DNA from: Antedon mediterranea | Taxonomy: Eukaryota; Echinodermata; Crinoidea; Comatulida; Antedonidae | Length of the DNA stretch: 64,000 nt | NCBI RefSeq assembly: GCF_964355755.1 | Contig: NC_092674.1 | Location: 16,993,001 to 17,057,000, forward strand | Direction of reading: 5' to 3' | In this document: positions 47,983 to 59,757 of the stretch, one piece after another | How the letters are laid out: every line of letters begins with the position of its first letter | Numbering within the stretch: position 1 is the first letter of the stretch | Position numbers and translations under genes: made by a program | Notes under the pieces: generated by a model | Databases searched by the model: none | The model's input: only the letters and a program-made list of their open reading frames with translations | Told to the model about the DNA's origin: nothing

Positions 47983-48476
47983 AGCCCTTCATCAGTACAA
48001 GTGAAGGAATTTGGATAACGTCATAGTATAAGAGCTGGCAAGTGTTGCCTGGGTGGACAAGAATAAAAGAAATACAACAAAAGGAGGCAGAGTGGAGTCT
48101 GAATAAGAGCAGAAACAAAGAAGGTAGCTTGGTAGAGATATAAACAATTTTGTAATAAATTAATCATGATTATGTATTATTTATACTGTTGACCTATTGT
48201 ATCTTTATACTTTTATTCAATTGTTTTTTAGTTTTATTTTCTATATAAGTATTTTTTTTTCTGTCAGACATTTTGGGATACCACTAGGTTAGATATATAT
48301 AAGAAATTACCAACATTTCACTGTTCTTTGATATGACTGGTGATATTCGTCAACACGATACGCCTTACGAATATGAAATGGGGATCAGCTCAAAAGTTTC
48401 GAAAATGTGTGACGTATCCGTTTTCGTTATCGTATTCGTATGGGTGCGAAACTCTGCTACTACTACTACATATACT

Positions 48477-49050
48477 ACGGGGCGCCGTTTGGGACATTGC
48501 TAATTTTGTCGAAATATTACAATTTTGTCTACACATAATTAATTCTGTACAAATTTACAAAATTCATTTTGTAAACACAAAATTCATTTTGTGTTGACAA
48601 CATTTATTCTGTGTGGACAAAATTCATTTTGTCTCGACAAAATTAATTCTGTGTAAACAAAATTCATTCTGTGTAGACAAAATTAATTCTGTGTTGACAA
48701 AATTAATTCTGTGTTGACAAAATTAATTCTGGGTAGACAAAATTAATTCTGGGTAGACAAAATTCATTTTGTGGCGACAAAATTCATTCTGTAACGACAA
48801 AATTCATTTTGTGTAGACAAAATTAATTATGTGTAGACAAAATTCATTCTGTGTATTCTGTGTAGACAAAATTTATTCTGTGTAGACAAAATTCATTCTG
48901 TGTAGACAAAATTCATTTTGTCGCGACAAAATGAATTTTGTTAGCCTAGCCTACTCAAGCGTGGGACAAAACGTTTTTTAAAACATTTTGTCCCATGCTT
49001 GAGTAGGCTCGGTTTTAACATTTAAATTAGAAGGCGGAGTTTAAACGTGA
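48477..49050 (+). repeat. FB left inverted arm with 20-bp minisatellite
   Basis: The unique terminus (48477-48554) is followed by about 19 copies of a 20-bp unit of the type GACAAAATTMATTYTGTGTA up to about 48945. Next come a short palindrome around GTGGGACAAAACG / ATTTTGTCCCA and a segment that reappears inverted at 51345-51410. The unit core ACAAAATTAATTTTGT is itself a palindrome. The frame at 48340-48597 is a repeat artefact. Confidence 0.85.
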
Positions 49051-51344
49051 AAAGGGCAAGACAGGGTGAAGCTATAAATGATGACAGCGCGCGAATCGTT
49101 GACATTTGTTATTGGTTCAGTTATTATGGCTGAGCATGCCTCCGTCTCTATTGCTACCATATTAATCTATTTTATATCAGGGACCCCTGAAAATATCAGA
49201 TATGATCAGTATTCATACTTTGACAATTTAATATCCACGTCGTCAGTAATAATTATTATTATAATGTATTCTATATTAAAAAATCGGAAAATGGTTTTTA
49301 TAGAGCCCTGCTTAATTATTACTTAAGTAAAATTGTAGTAATGGGGCTATTTAATATTTTGTTGTTTAAAATATTATTTATTAATCTTATAAAATGTATA
49401 TACTTTATTTTAAAATTAAAGATGTATTGTCTCCCAAAATCATGAAAAATAAAGATTTTTAAAATCGGACTTTGAATAGGCCATTATGCAGTTTTAATGA
49501 AGTTGTTCACTTCCATAAGAAAAAAGAACGGGGAAAAAATTATTTCACCTATAAAAAGACAAAATAAACAGTTAAATTACCCAAAAACTCAGGCTTCCAG
49601 ACAATTTGACCTTTTTTTGCTTTAAATTACATTTTTTTCAGGTAAATAATTTTTTTTCAGACCCAATTCTTTGTGAAAGTGAATAACTATTATGTGACAT
49701 TAAAATAACATATTCAACAAAAAGATTAAAAAAAAACATTTTTTTCAGGGGACAATCTTTAAGATAATAATAATCATTGCAGAAACAATGATGCTGAAAG
49801 CTGTCCGTTATTTGAAAATAAAACATTTAAAGAACTGACTACAAAAGATTGCTCACGTTAGTTTTATTATAACAGTCATCCACCCTGCGAAACCTAATAA
49901 CCTTTAACCTACAGTAGTAAGTAGGCCTAGGCCAGGTAGCCTACGTTGGCTAGGTTCAGGACTGATTGCCCATAAAACATTCGATGTATAAATATCAACA
50001 CCTCAGACAGTGTAATAATGACCTTTCCAGACCGAAAACCATTCTGGTTTGACTGAGGGTCTGGGCTTCTCCAAGATTACGCAAGTTGTCTAGGACCTTT
50101 CCAGGTAAAGCTTCAATAATGGGGCTATTGGATTCGATTCGAACATACGATGTATAAATATCAACACTCCAGACAGTGTAATAATGACCTTTCCAGACCG
50201 AAAACCATTCTGCCCGAAATTACGATACTCTCTCGATACAACTCCATATTTTATTAGTGGAAAATGCATTTTTATTTAACATCAATCTTATCCAGCCAGC
50301 CAAAGACTGAATACGTACATTAAAAGTACAAAGAACAATGTACACCTATAAACAATTATTTGCAATTAGCAATGTATAATAAATAAAATCAACCACGGAG
50401 AAGGTGGAAAGGTTATATACACTGCCATGGGAATGGATACTTGAGAGGCGCCATATGTCAGTTGTGTGAACACCCATATAACTATTTGGTCAAAGTTGAA
50501 TTATATCTTTCGAGGGTAAATATATAATAATATGCAACCGAGAGTAAAATTAATAGTTAAACGTAAATTTGAAATTAAATTTAACCTTTTAACGACAATT
50601 TGCAATATCATAATCTATGGCGTACCAAACTGTCATTTATTTAGGCAACTAAAATATCTTAGTTTTTAATAGATGTAGTTAGTTTACAATATAGATCTTA
50701 GGTTCCAATAGAGATATATCCCTGTTTATAACCAAGATATCTTTTCAATAAAGATATCTCTATTATTCCAATTAGAGACAATTAATATATGTCTTAAGAG
50801 ATATATCATAGTTTTGTTCCCTTGAGTTAGACCTATTAGCAATTTAGTATTCCTATCAAATAAACTTGGTAGGCCTATATAGACGACGCAATTCCCATAA
50901 GAATAAATAGGCCTATACTAACTATTATATTAAAATAAATGTATTAACTAAAATCATTTCATTACTACTCAACTTATCAGATGTTATCGTAAATAGTGTT
51001 GTCATTTTCTTAATCAATATTATCGGTATCGATATAAATCTTCAACCATCAAAATTGGTAGGCATATAGGGCTACGTGTTCCGTTTTGCTGAATCGGAAT
51101 TAATTTTAAGTATACAATAATATTGTTATACGTCAGTATAAACTGTACTTGTACTCGACGCAAAGTATTCAAGTTCCATAATAGACTGTTGCTTAATTAG
51201 TTTGCTTTTACTCACGGTAGATAAATTAATTTAAATTCCTTTACCTATTAACAATTTGTTGGCACCGGTGTAGAGGAGGTCGTAAAATGATATTCGCGCG
51301 CTGTTTGATCGTAAGCCTATAACTGTCAATCTTCGAGTTTCCAA
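49051..51344. other. FB central region, no recognised gene
   Basis: 2.3 kb of AT-rich sequence. An 82-codon open frame at 49078-49326 has no recognisable motif and I do not call it. The only internal structure I see is a roughly 70-bp direct repeat (49977-50046 and 50143-50212), plus AT-rich palindromic words such as AAGATATCTT around 50730-50760. Confidence 0.6.
49977..50212 (+). repeat. Direct repeat pair of ~70 bp, offset 166 bp
   Basis: ACATTCGATGTATAAATATC at 49977 and ACATACGATGTATAAATATC at 50143 start two copies that both run through TGACCTTTCCAGACCG to AAAACCATTCTG, with a few differences. Confidence 0.8.
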
Positions 51345-51709
51345 TAACAACCCCGCCTTCTAATTTAAATGTTAAAACGTTTTGTCCCACGCTTGAGTAG
51401 GCTCGGCTAAAAAAATGAATTTTGTCGCGACAAAATGAATTTTGTTGCAACAAAATGAATTTTGTCTACACAATATGAATTTTGTCTACACAGAATGAAT
51501 TTTGTCTACACAGAATACATTTTGTCGCCACAAAATGAATGTTGTCCACACAGAATTAATTTTGTCCACACAGAATTAATTTTGTCTACACAAAATGAAT
51601 TTTGTCGTTACAGAAAGAATTTTGTCGCCACAAAATGAATTTTGTCGTTACAGAATGAATTTTGTCTACACAGAATTAATTTTGTCTACACAGAATGAAT
51701 TTTGTTTAC
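51345..51709 (-). repeat. FB right inverted arm, inner part
   Basis: Inverted copy of the left arm: a CCGCCTTCTAATTTAAATG segment, TTTTGTCCCACGCTTGAGTA, then about 15 minisatellite units in opposite orientation. It is cut at 51709 (…TTTTGTTTAC) by the Gmr1 LTR. Confidence 0.85.
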
Positions 51710-51847
51710 TGTTATGGGCTCGCTCGTTAGGCTGAAACCAACAATAAGAATATAACAAAACACGTTGTAGTTGTCATCCATCTTTATTCATCTCCCCTCT
51801 TTTACTCTAGAGGGCTCACTTCCGTGTGACAAACCATACATCACACA
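51710..51847 (-). repeat. Gmr1-like 3' LTR
   Basis: On the minus strand it starts TGTGATGTATGG after a polypurine run (AAGTGGGGG) and ends GCCCATAACA. It contains AATAAA (minus strand, about 51790). About 136-138 bp; the exact start depends on a TGTG repeat. Confidence 0.7.
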
Positions 51848-51900
51848 CCCCCACTTAAAGAAAGTTTGATATGATTAAACTTATAACTGTTTACTATAAC

Positions 51901-54636
51901 TACTCTAGTAGCTAGGCCTAGATCAACTTTCGTATGCACTTTGAGGTCCAGAGAATTTGACTTCAGAAATTGGTTTAGGGTCGTCAAACAATCATTTTTT
52001 GCTTGGTTACACATTTTGAAAATGTGGCGAAAGGTCAAAAGGTCAGGGTGAAAAGTCATAAGACCAAACACCAATATGTCCTTAAATCTCAACAACCACT
52101 GGTCACAGTGAGATAATTTTGGTCTTAAATTAATCCCAAGGTATACATTTATATTCAGTCTAATGGGCCATTTTAGTAAAAAATTCCCGGAAATGCCATT
52201 TCTGACCTTTGACCCACAATCCAGGGCATGTATGTATCTCCGTAACTACTGGTCGTAGATACTTGAATTTGATTTTAAATTGTTCGAAATATATATTTTG
52301 TTATTTGTTACACATTTTGAAAAATGTTACAAAAGGTCAAAGGGTCAGGGTCAAGGGTTATATGAACAAATAAAAAAGGTACTTGTATCTCGGCAATTTT
52401 GGTCTCAAAATGTTCAGAAGGCATGCATTTATATTCCGTCTAATGGGGCATTTTAGTCAAAAATGATCAGAAATGCCATTTCTGACCTTTGACCCACATA
52501 CCAGGGCATCTTCATATCTCTGTAAGTACTGGTCAGAGAAACTTAAATTTGGTATCAAATTGTTCAAAATATACATAATTACATTAATTGTAATAGAAAA
52601 TGTGGTTAAAAGATGAACAGAAATACTATTACTAATGTTTCAAACAAAAAACATATCTCTACACAACTTATCCTTAGACAGTAACGTTATGCAATGACTG
52701 ATACGTTAAATTGTTCAATTTCAAGTACTAGTTATTGCTGTCTCCAACGACATTTTGATAGTAACGTCAAGCTCAACAGTTCTTTTCAGAATGCTAGAAG
52801 TAACTTGCCATATGTATCCGATTAAACGCCCCAGGCATTTATTGTTCAAAAGGGTTTTTAGGGGGAGGGCAGGCATCTTTATTTGGGGTATAATATGATA
52901 ACATGTATAATCAAATAAATACCACCTAGATGTAAAAAAATACAGCACAATTAATATCAAAAACTGATAAAATTATGTCAAAATGCTTGGTAAATTGTAG
53001 ATTATGGTAGCATGGTAGTATGGTATTATGAAATGTGTTGTGATACAATTATTGTGTAAATACATGAGGTTCTATTGGAGGAAATGATGACGTTTATTTG
53101 AGGGAGGCTTTTATTCAAAGCGGGTGTTTATTCGAATAAATACTCTAATTTTAATAATTATAATTCGTTTCGCAACTGATAAAAAGTACTTCATATGATT
53201 CGTTTTCCTCTTTATGCTTTTTAACGAAATGTTTCTGTCTTTAAGAATAACACTGACACTGTCATAGATTCCATTAAATGGATCTTCTCCTCCAGGTGCC
53301 AGTATAATGATATAAAACAATGACACATCATTATCCTGACACGATTGCACTCATAATGGATCTTCATTCTATGATCTGTTTGTTTGTGACTAAAATTTGA
53401 CAACAATCTTTTGCATATTTTTAAATGCCAATACATAGTTTCATTACTATTGTACAATATGTCCAGCTTTCCTGAAAATACCCTTGTGTACTGTAGTACA
53501 GTGTTGTAGTATGATTTTATCATAACTTCTGATGCTTTTATTGTCAATGCATTCAGTACCTAAAACATGTCAAAGTTTCTAGTGGTATTGATAATAAATC
53601 TCCAGAAATGTATATTGTTTTATTATCTACACTTGGAACAGACGTGTATATGTATAAGTTTTGTCGATGACATTCAAAAATATTATGCAACAGTGTTACG
53701 GAAAAATGACAATGAATTGGTCTATTATAGTTGTCTCTGATACCTTTTATTACATGATTGTACTTGCACCAGGATAGAATAAGGTTTAATCCAGTTATTA
53801 TTCTTATTATTATTTTTTTTTATATCTGGGGTGTATTTATTTGATTATACATGTTACCAATATTACACCCAAACAAAATAAACGCTTTTCGTGAATAAAT
53901 AAATGCCCGGGGCTACGGTAAGTTACTTCTAGCATTCATTTTCTGTTAGAATGAATGTAAATATGTGTATTTCTAACAATTTGATACCAAATTTAAGTTT
54001 CTACGACCAGTACTTACAGAGATATGAAGATGCCATGATATGTGGGTCAAAGGTCAGAAATGGCATTTATGATAATTTTTGACTACAATTTCCCATTAGA
54101 TTGAATATGAATGCATGCCTTCTGAACATTTTGAGACTAAAATTTACTTGCTGCGACGAGTGGTTGCCGAGATACAAGTATCTATTTGTATTTATATAAC
54201 CCTTGACCCTGACCCTTTGACCTTTTGTAACATTTTTAAAAATGTGCAACAAATAACAAAATGTTTATTTCGAACAATTTAAGACCATACTAAATTGTCT
54301 ACGACCAGTAGTTACGGAGATACATGCATACCCTGGGGTGTGGGTCAAAGGTCAGAAATGGAATTTCCGGTCATTTTTGACTAAAATGTCCCATTAGACT
54401 GAATATAAATGTATACCTTCTGATCAATTTGAGACGAAAATTACCTCGCTGTGACCAGTGGTTGTCGAGATTTAAGGACCTATTGGTGTTTAGTTTTATA
54501 ACTTTTCACCTTTCGCCACATTTTCAAAATGTCTAACCAAGCCAATAATGATTGTTTGACCATCCTAAACCAATTTCTGAAGTCAAATTCTCTGGACCTC
54601 AAAGTGCATACGAAAGTTGATCTAGCTACTAGAGTA
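51901..54636. mobile_element. IR element: 2.7-kb inverted-repeat element rich in AGGTCA sites
   Basis: The arms begin TACTCTAGTAGCTAG (51901) and end with the complement (54636). Inverted similarity extends through about 52930 on the left and from about 53822 on the right. Each arm contains two tandem units of about 300 bp with TGACCTTTGACCC (52203, 52483) or its complement (54044, 54342). The core (52931-53821) has short frames without motifs. The flanks AAC/AAC may be a 3-bp target duplication. The element lies in the Gmr1 3' noncoding region. Confidence 0.75.
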
Positions 54637-54847
54637 AACATCTTAAATCTTTTCTTTCACAGTAGTTATTTTAACAGGTCGTTGATATGAATTTACTTCA
54701 ACTGCTTCTTTAAAATTTCACAAGTTATAATTACTTTAAATCCGTGTATGCCATTAATTCATCACTCTATCACAACTAACATATTATAATTAAATAAACG
54801 CTTTAAAAATCAACAAAACTTTTAAAATCATTTCATGCATGTTTTAT
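54637..54847. other. Gmr1-like 3' noncoding sequence
   Basis: AT-rich sequence between the RNase H stop and the IR element. Nothing further is recognised. Confidence 0.5.
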
Positions 54848-55414
54848 CTAAACTCTTGACAAAGCGTCAGCTACAACATTGTCTTTTCCTCTGATATGAT
54901 GAATTTCCAGATTCATTTCTTGAACTGCTAAACTCCATCTCAACAAGCGTTGATTCTTGTCTTTCATTCTTGCCAAGAACATTAATGGGTTGCTGTCAGT
55001 CCAAACTATAATTGGAAACGGAGTAGATCCAAGATACACTTCAAAGTGCTTTAACGCTGACATCAAAGCTAATGTCTCCTTCTCAACAGTAGAAAAACGC
55101 TTCTCATGCTGGTTGAATTTTTTCGAGTAGAAACACACAGGCTTGTCAACACAATTCTCGTCTGTTTGCGCCAACACAGCACCAGAACCAACATCACTGG
55201 CATCAATCATTAACGAGAACTGTTTATCAAATTGTGGAGCCATCAACACCGGTTCGTTTGATAACATCGCTTTAACTTTAATGAACGCATTATTGCATTC
55301 CTCCAACCACACAAAGCTCGCATTCTTTTTCAGCAGATTCGTTAATGGAGCTACAAGCGTGGAGAAACTTCTGCAAAAACGTCGATAAAACCCAGCCATT
55401 CCCAGGAAACGCAT
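54848..55414 (-). pseudogene. Gmr1-like RNase H domain
   Basis: Same frame as the RT, following an in-frame TAA at the junction (55415-55417). It contains MRFLGMAGFYRRF, the RNase H motifs LMIDASDVGSGAVL, KETLALMSAL and VWTDSNPL, and ends HIRGKDNVVADALSRV before the stop. Since RNase H is the last pol domain here, the stop is the natural end of the polyprotein. Confidence 0.85.
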
Positions 55415-56032
55415 TTACTCCTGCTTACTCTTTGGAACTGGGAAATCACAGACTGCCTTAATCTTAGCACTTAATGGTTTCACTTTTCCGCAACCAACTT
55501 TATGACCTAAGAACACAATTTCTGCACAGGAAAACTCACTTTTCACCAAATTTACTGTCAACTTTGCAGCTGCTAACCTGTCAAAATATGCCTTAATTCT
55601 CTGCACATGGACATCCCATGTATCACTATAAACAACCAAATCGTCTATATAAGCTTCACAGCCCTCCAACCCTGAAATTATACCATTAACCAATCTCTGG
55701 AACGTGGCTGGTGCATTCTTTAAACCGAAAGGCATGACTTTATACTGATAAAGACCCATAGGAGTTACAAAAGCTGACACTTCTTTCGCACGCTCTGTTA
55801 AAGGAATTTGCCAGTAACCCTTTAGAAGATCAAATTTACTGACAAACTTAGCACTACCCACACGATCAATACAGTCGTCTATCCTCGGTATGGGATATGA
55901 ATCTGTAGTAGATTTAGCATTAACCTTCCGATAATCAGTACAAAAACGATACGATTTATCTGGCTTCGGAACTAATATACATGGAGAACTCCAAGCACTG
56001 CAACTAGGCTCGATTATATTATTCTTAATCAT
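55415..56032 (-). pseudogene. Gmr1-like reverse transcriptase
   Basis: Palm and fingers are well conserved: RFCTDYRKVNAKS, DSYPIPRIDDCIDRV, FDLLKGYWQIPL, VMPFGLKNAPATFQR and the catalytic AYIDDLVVYS (about 55655-55626). It is separated from integrase by a frameshift near 56063 and from RNase H by one nonsense codon. Confidence 0.9.
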
Positions 56033-56042
56033 GTAATCAATC

Positions 56043-57526
56043 TCATTTTGTAATACCCTGTATCTTCATCTTGAACGGATTTGCTCTATATGGATTTTGT
56101 TTTATTGGTGAACAATCAGCTGTCTTAACGTCATGCTCCACTAAGTTCGTTTGACCTGGAACATCCGAAAACAACTGCAGATTTCCAAATATCAAACTAA
56201 CAATTTCAACCTTACGATCACGAGATAAATGACCAACTTTGTCTTCAATGTTTGCAAGGACATCTGAATTACTGAACTTAACACATGTATCAGGATCCCC
56301 AAACTCTTTAGAATTATCTTCAACAACACACGTAACTGGTGTTGACGTACAGGTATTACTATTATTTCTCGCTGTGTATGGTTTCAACATGTTTATATGA
56401 AACAGTCGCTTCTTCTTACGCCTATCTGGAGTATCTAACACATAGTCAACTTCTCCTACTCTTTCTAATACTTTGTAAGGACCAGCAAATCTTGCAGATA
56501 ATGGCTGACTGGGAAGAGGCAACATAACTAACACTTCATCACCTGAACTAAAGCTTCTCTTTTCTGATTTCCTATCAAACAATCTCTTCATTTTACCCTG
56601 AGCCTTCACAAGATTCTTTCTAGCCATCTCACGAGCACGATTTAATCGATCACGAAATTCAGACACATAATCTAGTATCGATACAGACTCTTCTGCATTC
56701 CCTAACAGCCTTTCTTTGACTATTTTAAGAGGGCCTCGGACCGAATGACCATACACCAACTCAAATGGGCTAAACCCTAAGGACTCTTGCACTATTTCAC
56801 GAACAGCGAATAACAATAAGGGAACTCCCTCATCCCATTCATTTTCACATTGAAAACAATGGGTTTTAAGCATATTCTTAAGTGTTTGATGAAATCTCTC
56901 AAGTGCCCCTTGAGACTGTGGATGGTAAGCACTTGAACTTATATGGGCAACACCTAACTGCTCTAAGACTTGTTTAAATATCTTTGACATGAAGTTTGAT
57001 CCTTGATCGGACTGAACAGCTTTAGGCAATCCTACCCATGTAAAGAATTTTACCAATGCTTTAACAACATTCTTAGCTGTAATACGCTTAAGAGGAATCG
57101 CTTCTGGAAACCTACTTGATGCACACATTATTGTTAATAGATACTCATTTCCATTTTTAGTACGTGGTAATGGTCCCACACAATCAACAATAACTCTTGA
57201 AAATGGTTCACCGAATGCAGGAATAGGCTTAAGTGGGGCTACTGGAACCTTTTGATTAGGCTTCCCCACTACCTGACACGCATGACAGGATTTACAATAG
57301 TTAGACACATCTTTTCTAAGACCTGGCCAAAAGAAATGCCTGAGAATTTTGTCTACCGTTTTATTGACACCTAAATGACCTGAAAGAGGATCATCATGCG
57401 CAATACCAATAATATCCTGACGGTATCTACTAGGAATAACTATCTGGTGAATCTCATTCCAAACATCACTACTTGGAATATCTGGTGGCCTCCACTTACG
57501 CATAAGTATGCCATCCTTTATATAAT
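56043..57526 (-). pseudogene. Gmr1-like integrase (upstream of RT)
   Basis: It begins with CYYIKDGILMRKWRPP and an HH-CC zinc-binding domain (HDDPLSGHLG; CKSCHAC at about 57296-57276). The catalytic core has VDCVGPLP (first Asp), SDQGSNF (second Asp) and GALERFHQ (Glu). A GPY/F-like segment follows (RFAGPYKVLERVGEVDYVLDT) and then HINMLKPY. The frame continues into the spacer before RT (VEHDVKTADCSPIKQNPYR). The frame upstream of 57539 comes from LINE-E and is not part of this gene. Confidence 0.9.
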
Positions 57527-57538
57527 AACAAACAGGAA

Positions 57539-58461
57539 GTATAATAATTATTTTTACACTGAACCACAAGGTATAGATGAAATTAATAAACAGATTTTGT
57601 GGGGCAACAAATATATTGTACTAAACAATAATTCTTTATATAACCAAAATTGGATTGATTCTGGAATAACACAAATTAGTGATATTGTTAATGATAACTC
57701 TTTTAAGTCGTCACAAGAAATTGTTGATAAACTTAAGAAATAAAAAAACTGGATTGTTGAATATTTTTGTTTAAAACAGGCAATTCTCAGACATTGGAAA
57801 AACAAACTTTTTAATGTTAAAGATAATATTCAGGTAGTAGAAGTGAAAAAATATGATTTATATGACAAAAACGCTACAGTTAAAACATTTTACAAGGGAT
57901 TTTTGGTGAATAAATCCAGTGAACCAAATGTTCAAACGAATGGGAAAGAGATCTTAATTTAGATTCTTTAGATTGGAATACAATATGGCATAGAAAAGTA
58001 TACTGTATGAAACACATAAGTAAAATTGCACAATTTAATTTTAAATTGTTGCATAGAATTTTATGTTGTAAAAAGAAACTTAAGTTATGGAAGATATATG
58101 ATTCAGATATGTGTGACAGATGTAACATAGAAATAGAAGACGAAAGGCACATGCTAATCAAATGTGAAAAAAATGCACCCTTTTGGTATAATACAACATG
58201 CTAAACTCTTGTAACAAAGAAAATCAGGCGTTTGTTGATTATTCTTGTTTTGAATATATTATTCTTGGCTTAGCCAATAATATTGTTAATGAGTTGTTAT
58301 CAATTTTTACTTTTTGTATTTACAAGGCAAGTGTTCTTTGTCGAACAGAAAATAAAATTATAAATGCATGGTTGTTATTCACTAATGAAATTAAAATGTT
58401 AAGAAAAATTGAATACGCAATTGATAATCTTGCGAAAGAAATGGGGAAAATTAGATCATAA
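57539..58461 (+). pseudogene. LINE-E ORF2 C-terminus with zf-RVT motif, broken
   Basis: Blocks in three frames: GIDEINKQILWGNKYI...SGITQISDIVNDNSF (57570-57742), then a region around KTFYKGFLVNKSSEP (about 57890), then FNFKLLHRILCCKKKLKLW with the zinc motif CDRCNIEIEDERHMLIKC (about 58110-58165), and finally the tail NNIVNELLSIFTFCIYKASV ending at 58461. The relationship to LINE-C is clear from NNIVNEL-S-F-FCIYK. Confidence 0.8.
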
Positions 58462-58937
58462 TCGTCTAGAATATTGTCTAAATAGATGACAATCAAATGT
58501 AACGTTATGAAATGATTGAAAATAAGGTGTGCTAGGAGAATGACATAATGTATATACGGGTGTGTATATATATTTAAATATATATGTTTAAGAGTATGTA
58601 TTAATAGTCAAAGTTGTGATATCAATCAGTAGCTACAAGATACAATATTATTTATGTGTTATGTAAGTACTGAGTATATCAAAGTTTTCAAAGGATATCA
58701 AGGCTATATAAATTAAATGAGAACAAAAGGGATTGTATAATAACTATAGGGAAACACAACAAGGCGAACATAAGTGTTAAGAGATAATAATGAAAAAGAT
58801 GAACTCAAAAAGAAAGCAAATATGCATGATTAAAACAAATGTTAATAGACGAAATATACATGTTAATGTATTAATGTATATATATACAGTATGTATTTAT
58901 GGAATTAAAAGTGGGATGAACCCACGTAAGACAAAAA
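57539..58937 (+). mobile_element. LINE-E, 5'-truncated insertion in Gmr1 pol
   Basis: 1399 bp beginning inside ORF2 and ending GTGGGATGAACCCACGTAAG plus an A-rich run. The 3' end closely resembles that of LINE-C (GTGGG-GTCTTC-CCAC hairpin complement, AAGACAAAAAA). The 12-bp target duplication and the truncation show target-primed integration. The 3' UTR (58462-58937) is noncoding; the 64-codon frame at 58790-58984 is not supported. Confidence 0.85.
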
Positions 58938-58949
58938 AACAAACAGGAA

Positions 58950-59757
58950 CAATAGACATTTCCTCTACAGAAAGAGCTTGCTGACCAAATGACACCAAAT
59001 CAGGATCTTTACTCTGCTCTTCCACTAACCTAGACCGATTGAGAACTGTCGGACCGAAATCACAAACTTTTGGGTGCTGTTGTTCAGCCTGGGCAGTGTG
59101 TGACTCGGGACCTGAGCAGACAGCCTCTTGGGAAACGCGATCCGTAATGTCTCCGTAAAAACTATCACATAAGTCAATACTCTCATCCTCATCTATGGTT
59201 TTCTTTGCCATAGATCGCGTCACCGCACATGATGGAAACACATGTGATAATTCTTTCTCTAAACACACAGTGCTTTCGTCTTCAACAGGACTCTTGCACA
59301 CAACCGGTTCTACTGTCACTCTGTCTCCGGCCAAATCATTCCCCAAAAGGAGTGTGACACCCCATACTGGAAGACTCGGAACGACACCGACAACAAAATC
59401 TCCTCTAACAATATCTGTTTCAATCCGAATTACATGAAGTGGTACTTCCTTATAACCCCCTTCAACACCTTGAATGAGCACACTTGCTCCAGCAGAAGAC
59501 TCGTTTGAAAATGACAATGCCAATTCTATTATCAGGGATTGTGACGCCCCTGTGTCTCTTAAGACACGAACTTTACTCAGATTCACATCGTTGATCAATG
59601 CTACAGAACCAGTAGAGAGGAAAGGCTTAAATAGCTTTCGCACTTTTTCCGGACCTGAAGATTGGATCAACTTCTCACTTTCATCAACGTCATGACTCTC
59701 TGTCACTTTCAACGGGACTGTATTTACTAACGTGTTTGGAAGTGATTGAGCCCTATT
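58950..59757 (-). pseudogene. Gmr1-like aspartic protease region
   Basis: Contains the protease loop VRVLRDTGASQSLI (about 59575), VWGVTLLLGNDLAGDRV and AVTRSMAKK, as in Gmr1-type and related Gypsy elements. A segment RSRLVEEQSKDPDLV leads to the integrase. The frame extends upstream of the first ATG (59712) to about 59757, where gag sequence should follow but is replaced by unrelated repeat. LINE-E cuts the 3' side. Confidence 0.8.

Larger units (their letters stand above)
42928..48330. mobile_element. R element copy 2 (interrupted by Gypsy-1)
   Basis: Flanked by a 17-bp direct repeat ATATGACTGGTGATATT (42911-42927 and 48331-48347), which fixes its ends. Net length without Gypsy-1 is about 640 bp. 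It matches copy 1 closely at 42930-43227 and 47983-48330. The hammerhead-like motif (43199-43227, continued at 47983-47995) is cut within stem II by Gypsy-1. Confidence 0.75.
42562..48452. mobile_element. H element: small TIR element holding R copy 2
   Basis: Inverted ends: GTTTCGCA...TACGAATAC...GAAAACGGATACGTCAC on the left (42562-42600) and its complement on the right (about 48408-48452), differing by a 6-bp GATAAC duplication and a few bases. Without R copy 2 the element would be about 470 bp and noncoding. Its left arm contains a further internal palindrome (42570-42620). I found no clear target duplication, so it could instead be a relic inverted repeat. Confidence 0.5.
57527..58949. 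repeat. 12-bp target duplication pair around LINE-E
   Basis: AACAAACAGGAA occurs at 57527-57538 and 58938-58949. Ignoring the insert and one copy, the Gmr1 frame passes from SIVPVC directly to YYIKDG. Confidence 0.85.

Noticed and set aside
49078-49326. 82-codon frame in the FB centre as a transposase remnant
   Set aside because: It is hydrophobic and AT-driven, with no catalytic motif and no supporting context.
52721-53547. Overlapping minus-strand frames in the IR element core
   Set aside because: They are short, mutually overlapping and lack any recognised motif. They could be decayed transposase, but nothing supports that.
57396-57540. N-terminal part of the plus-strand 115-codon frame joined to LINE-E
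   Set aside because: The first ~48 codons are antisense of Gmr1 integrase; only the part after 57539 belongs to the LINE.
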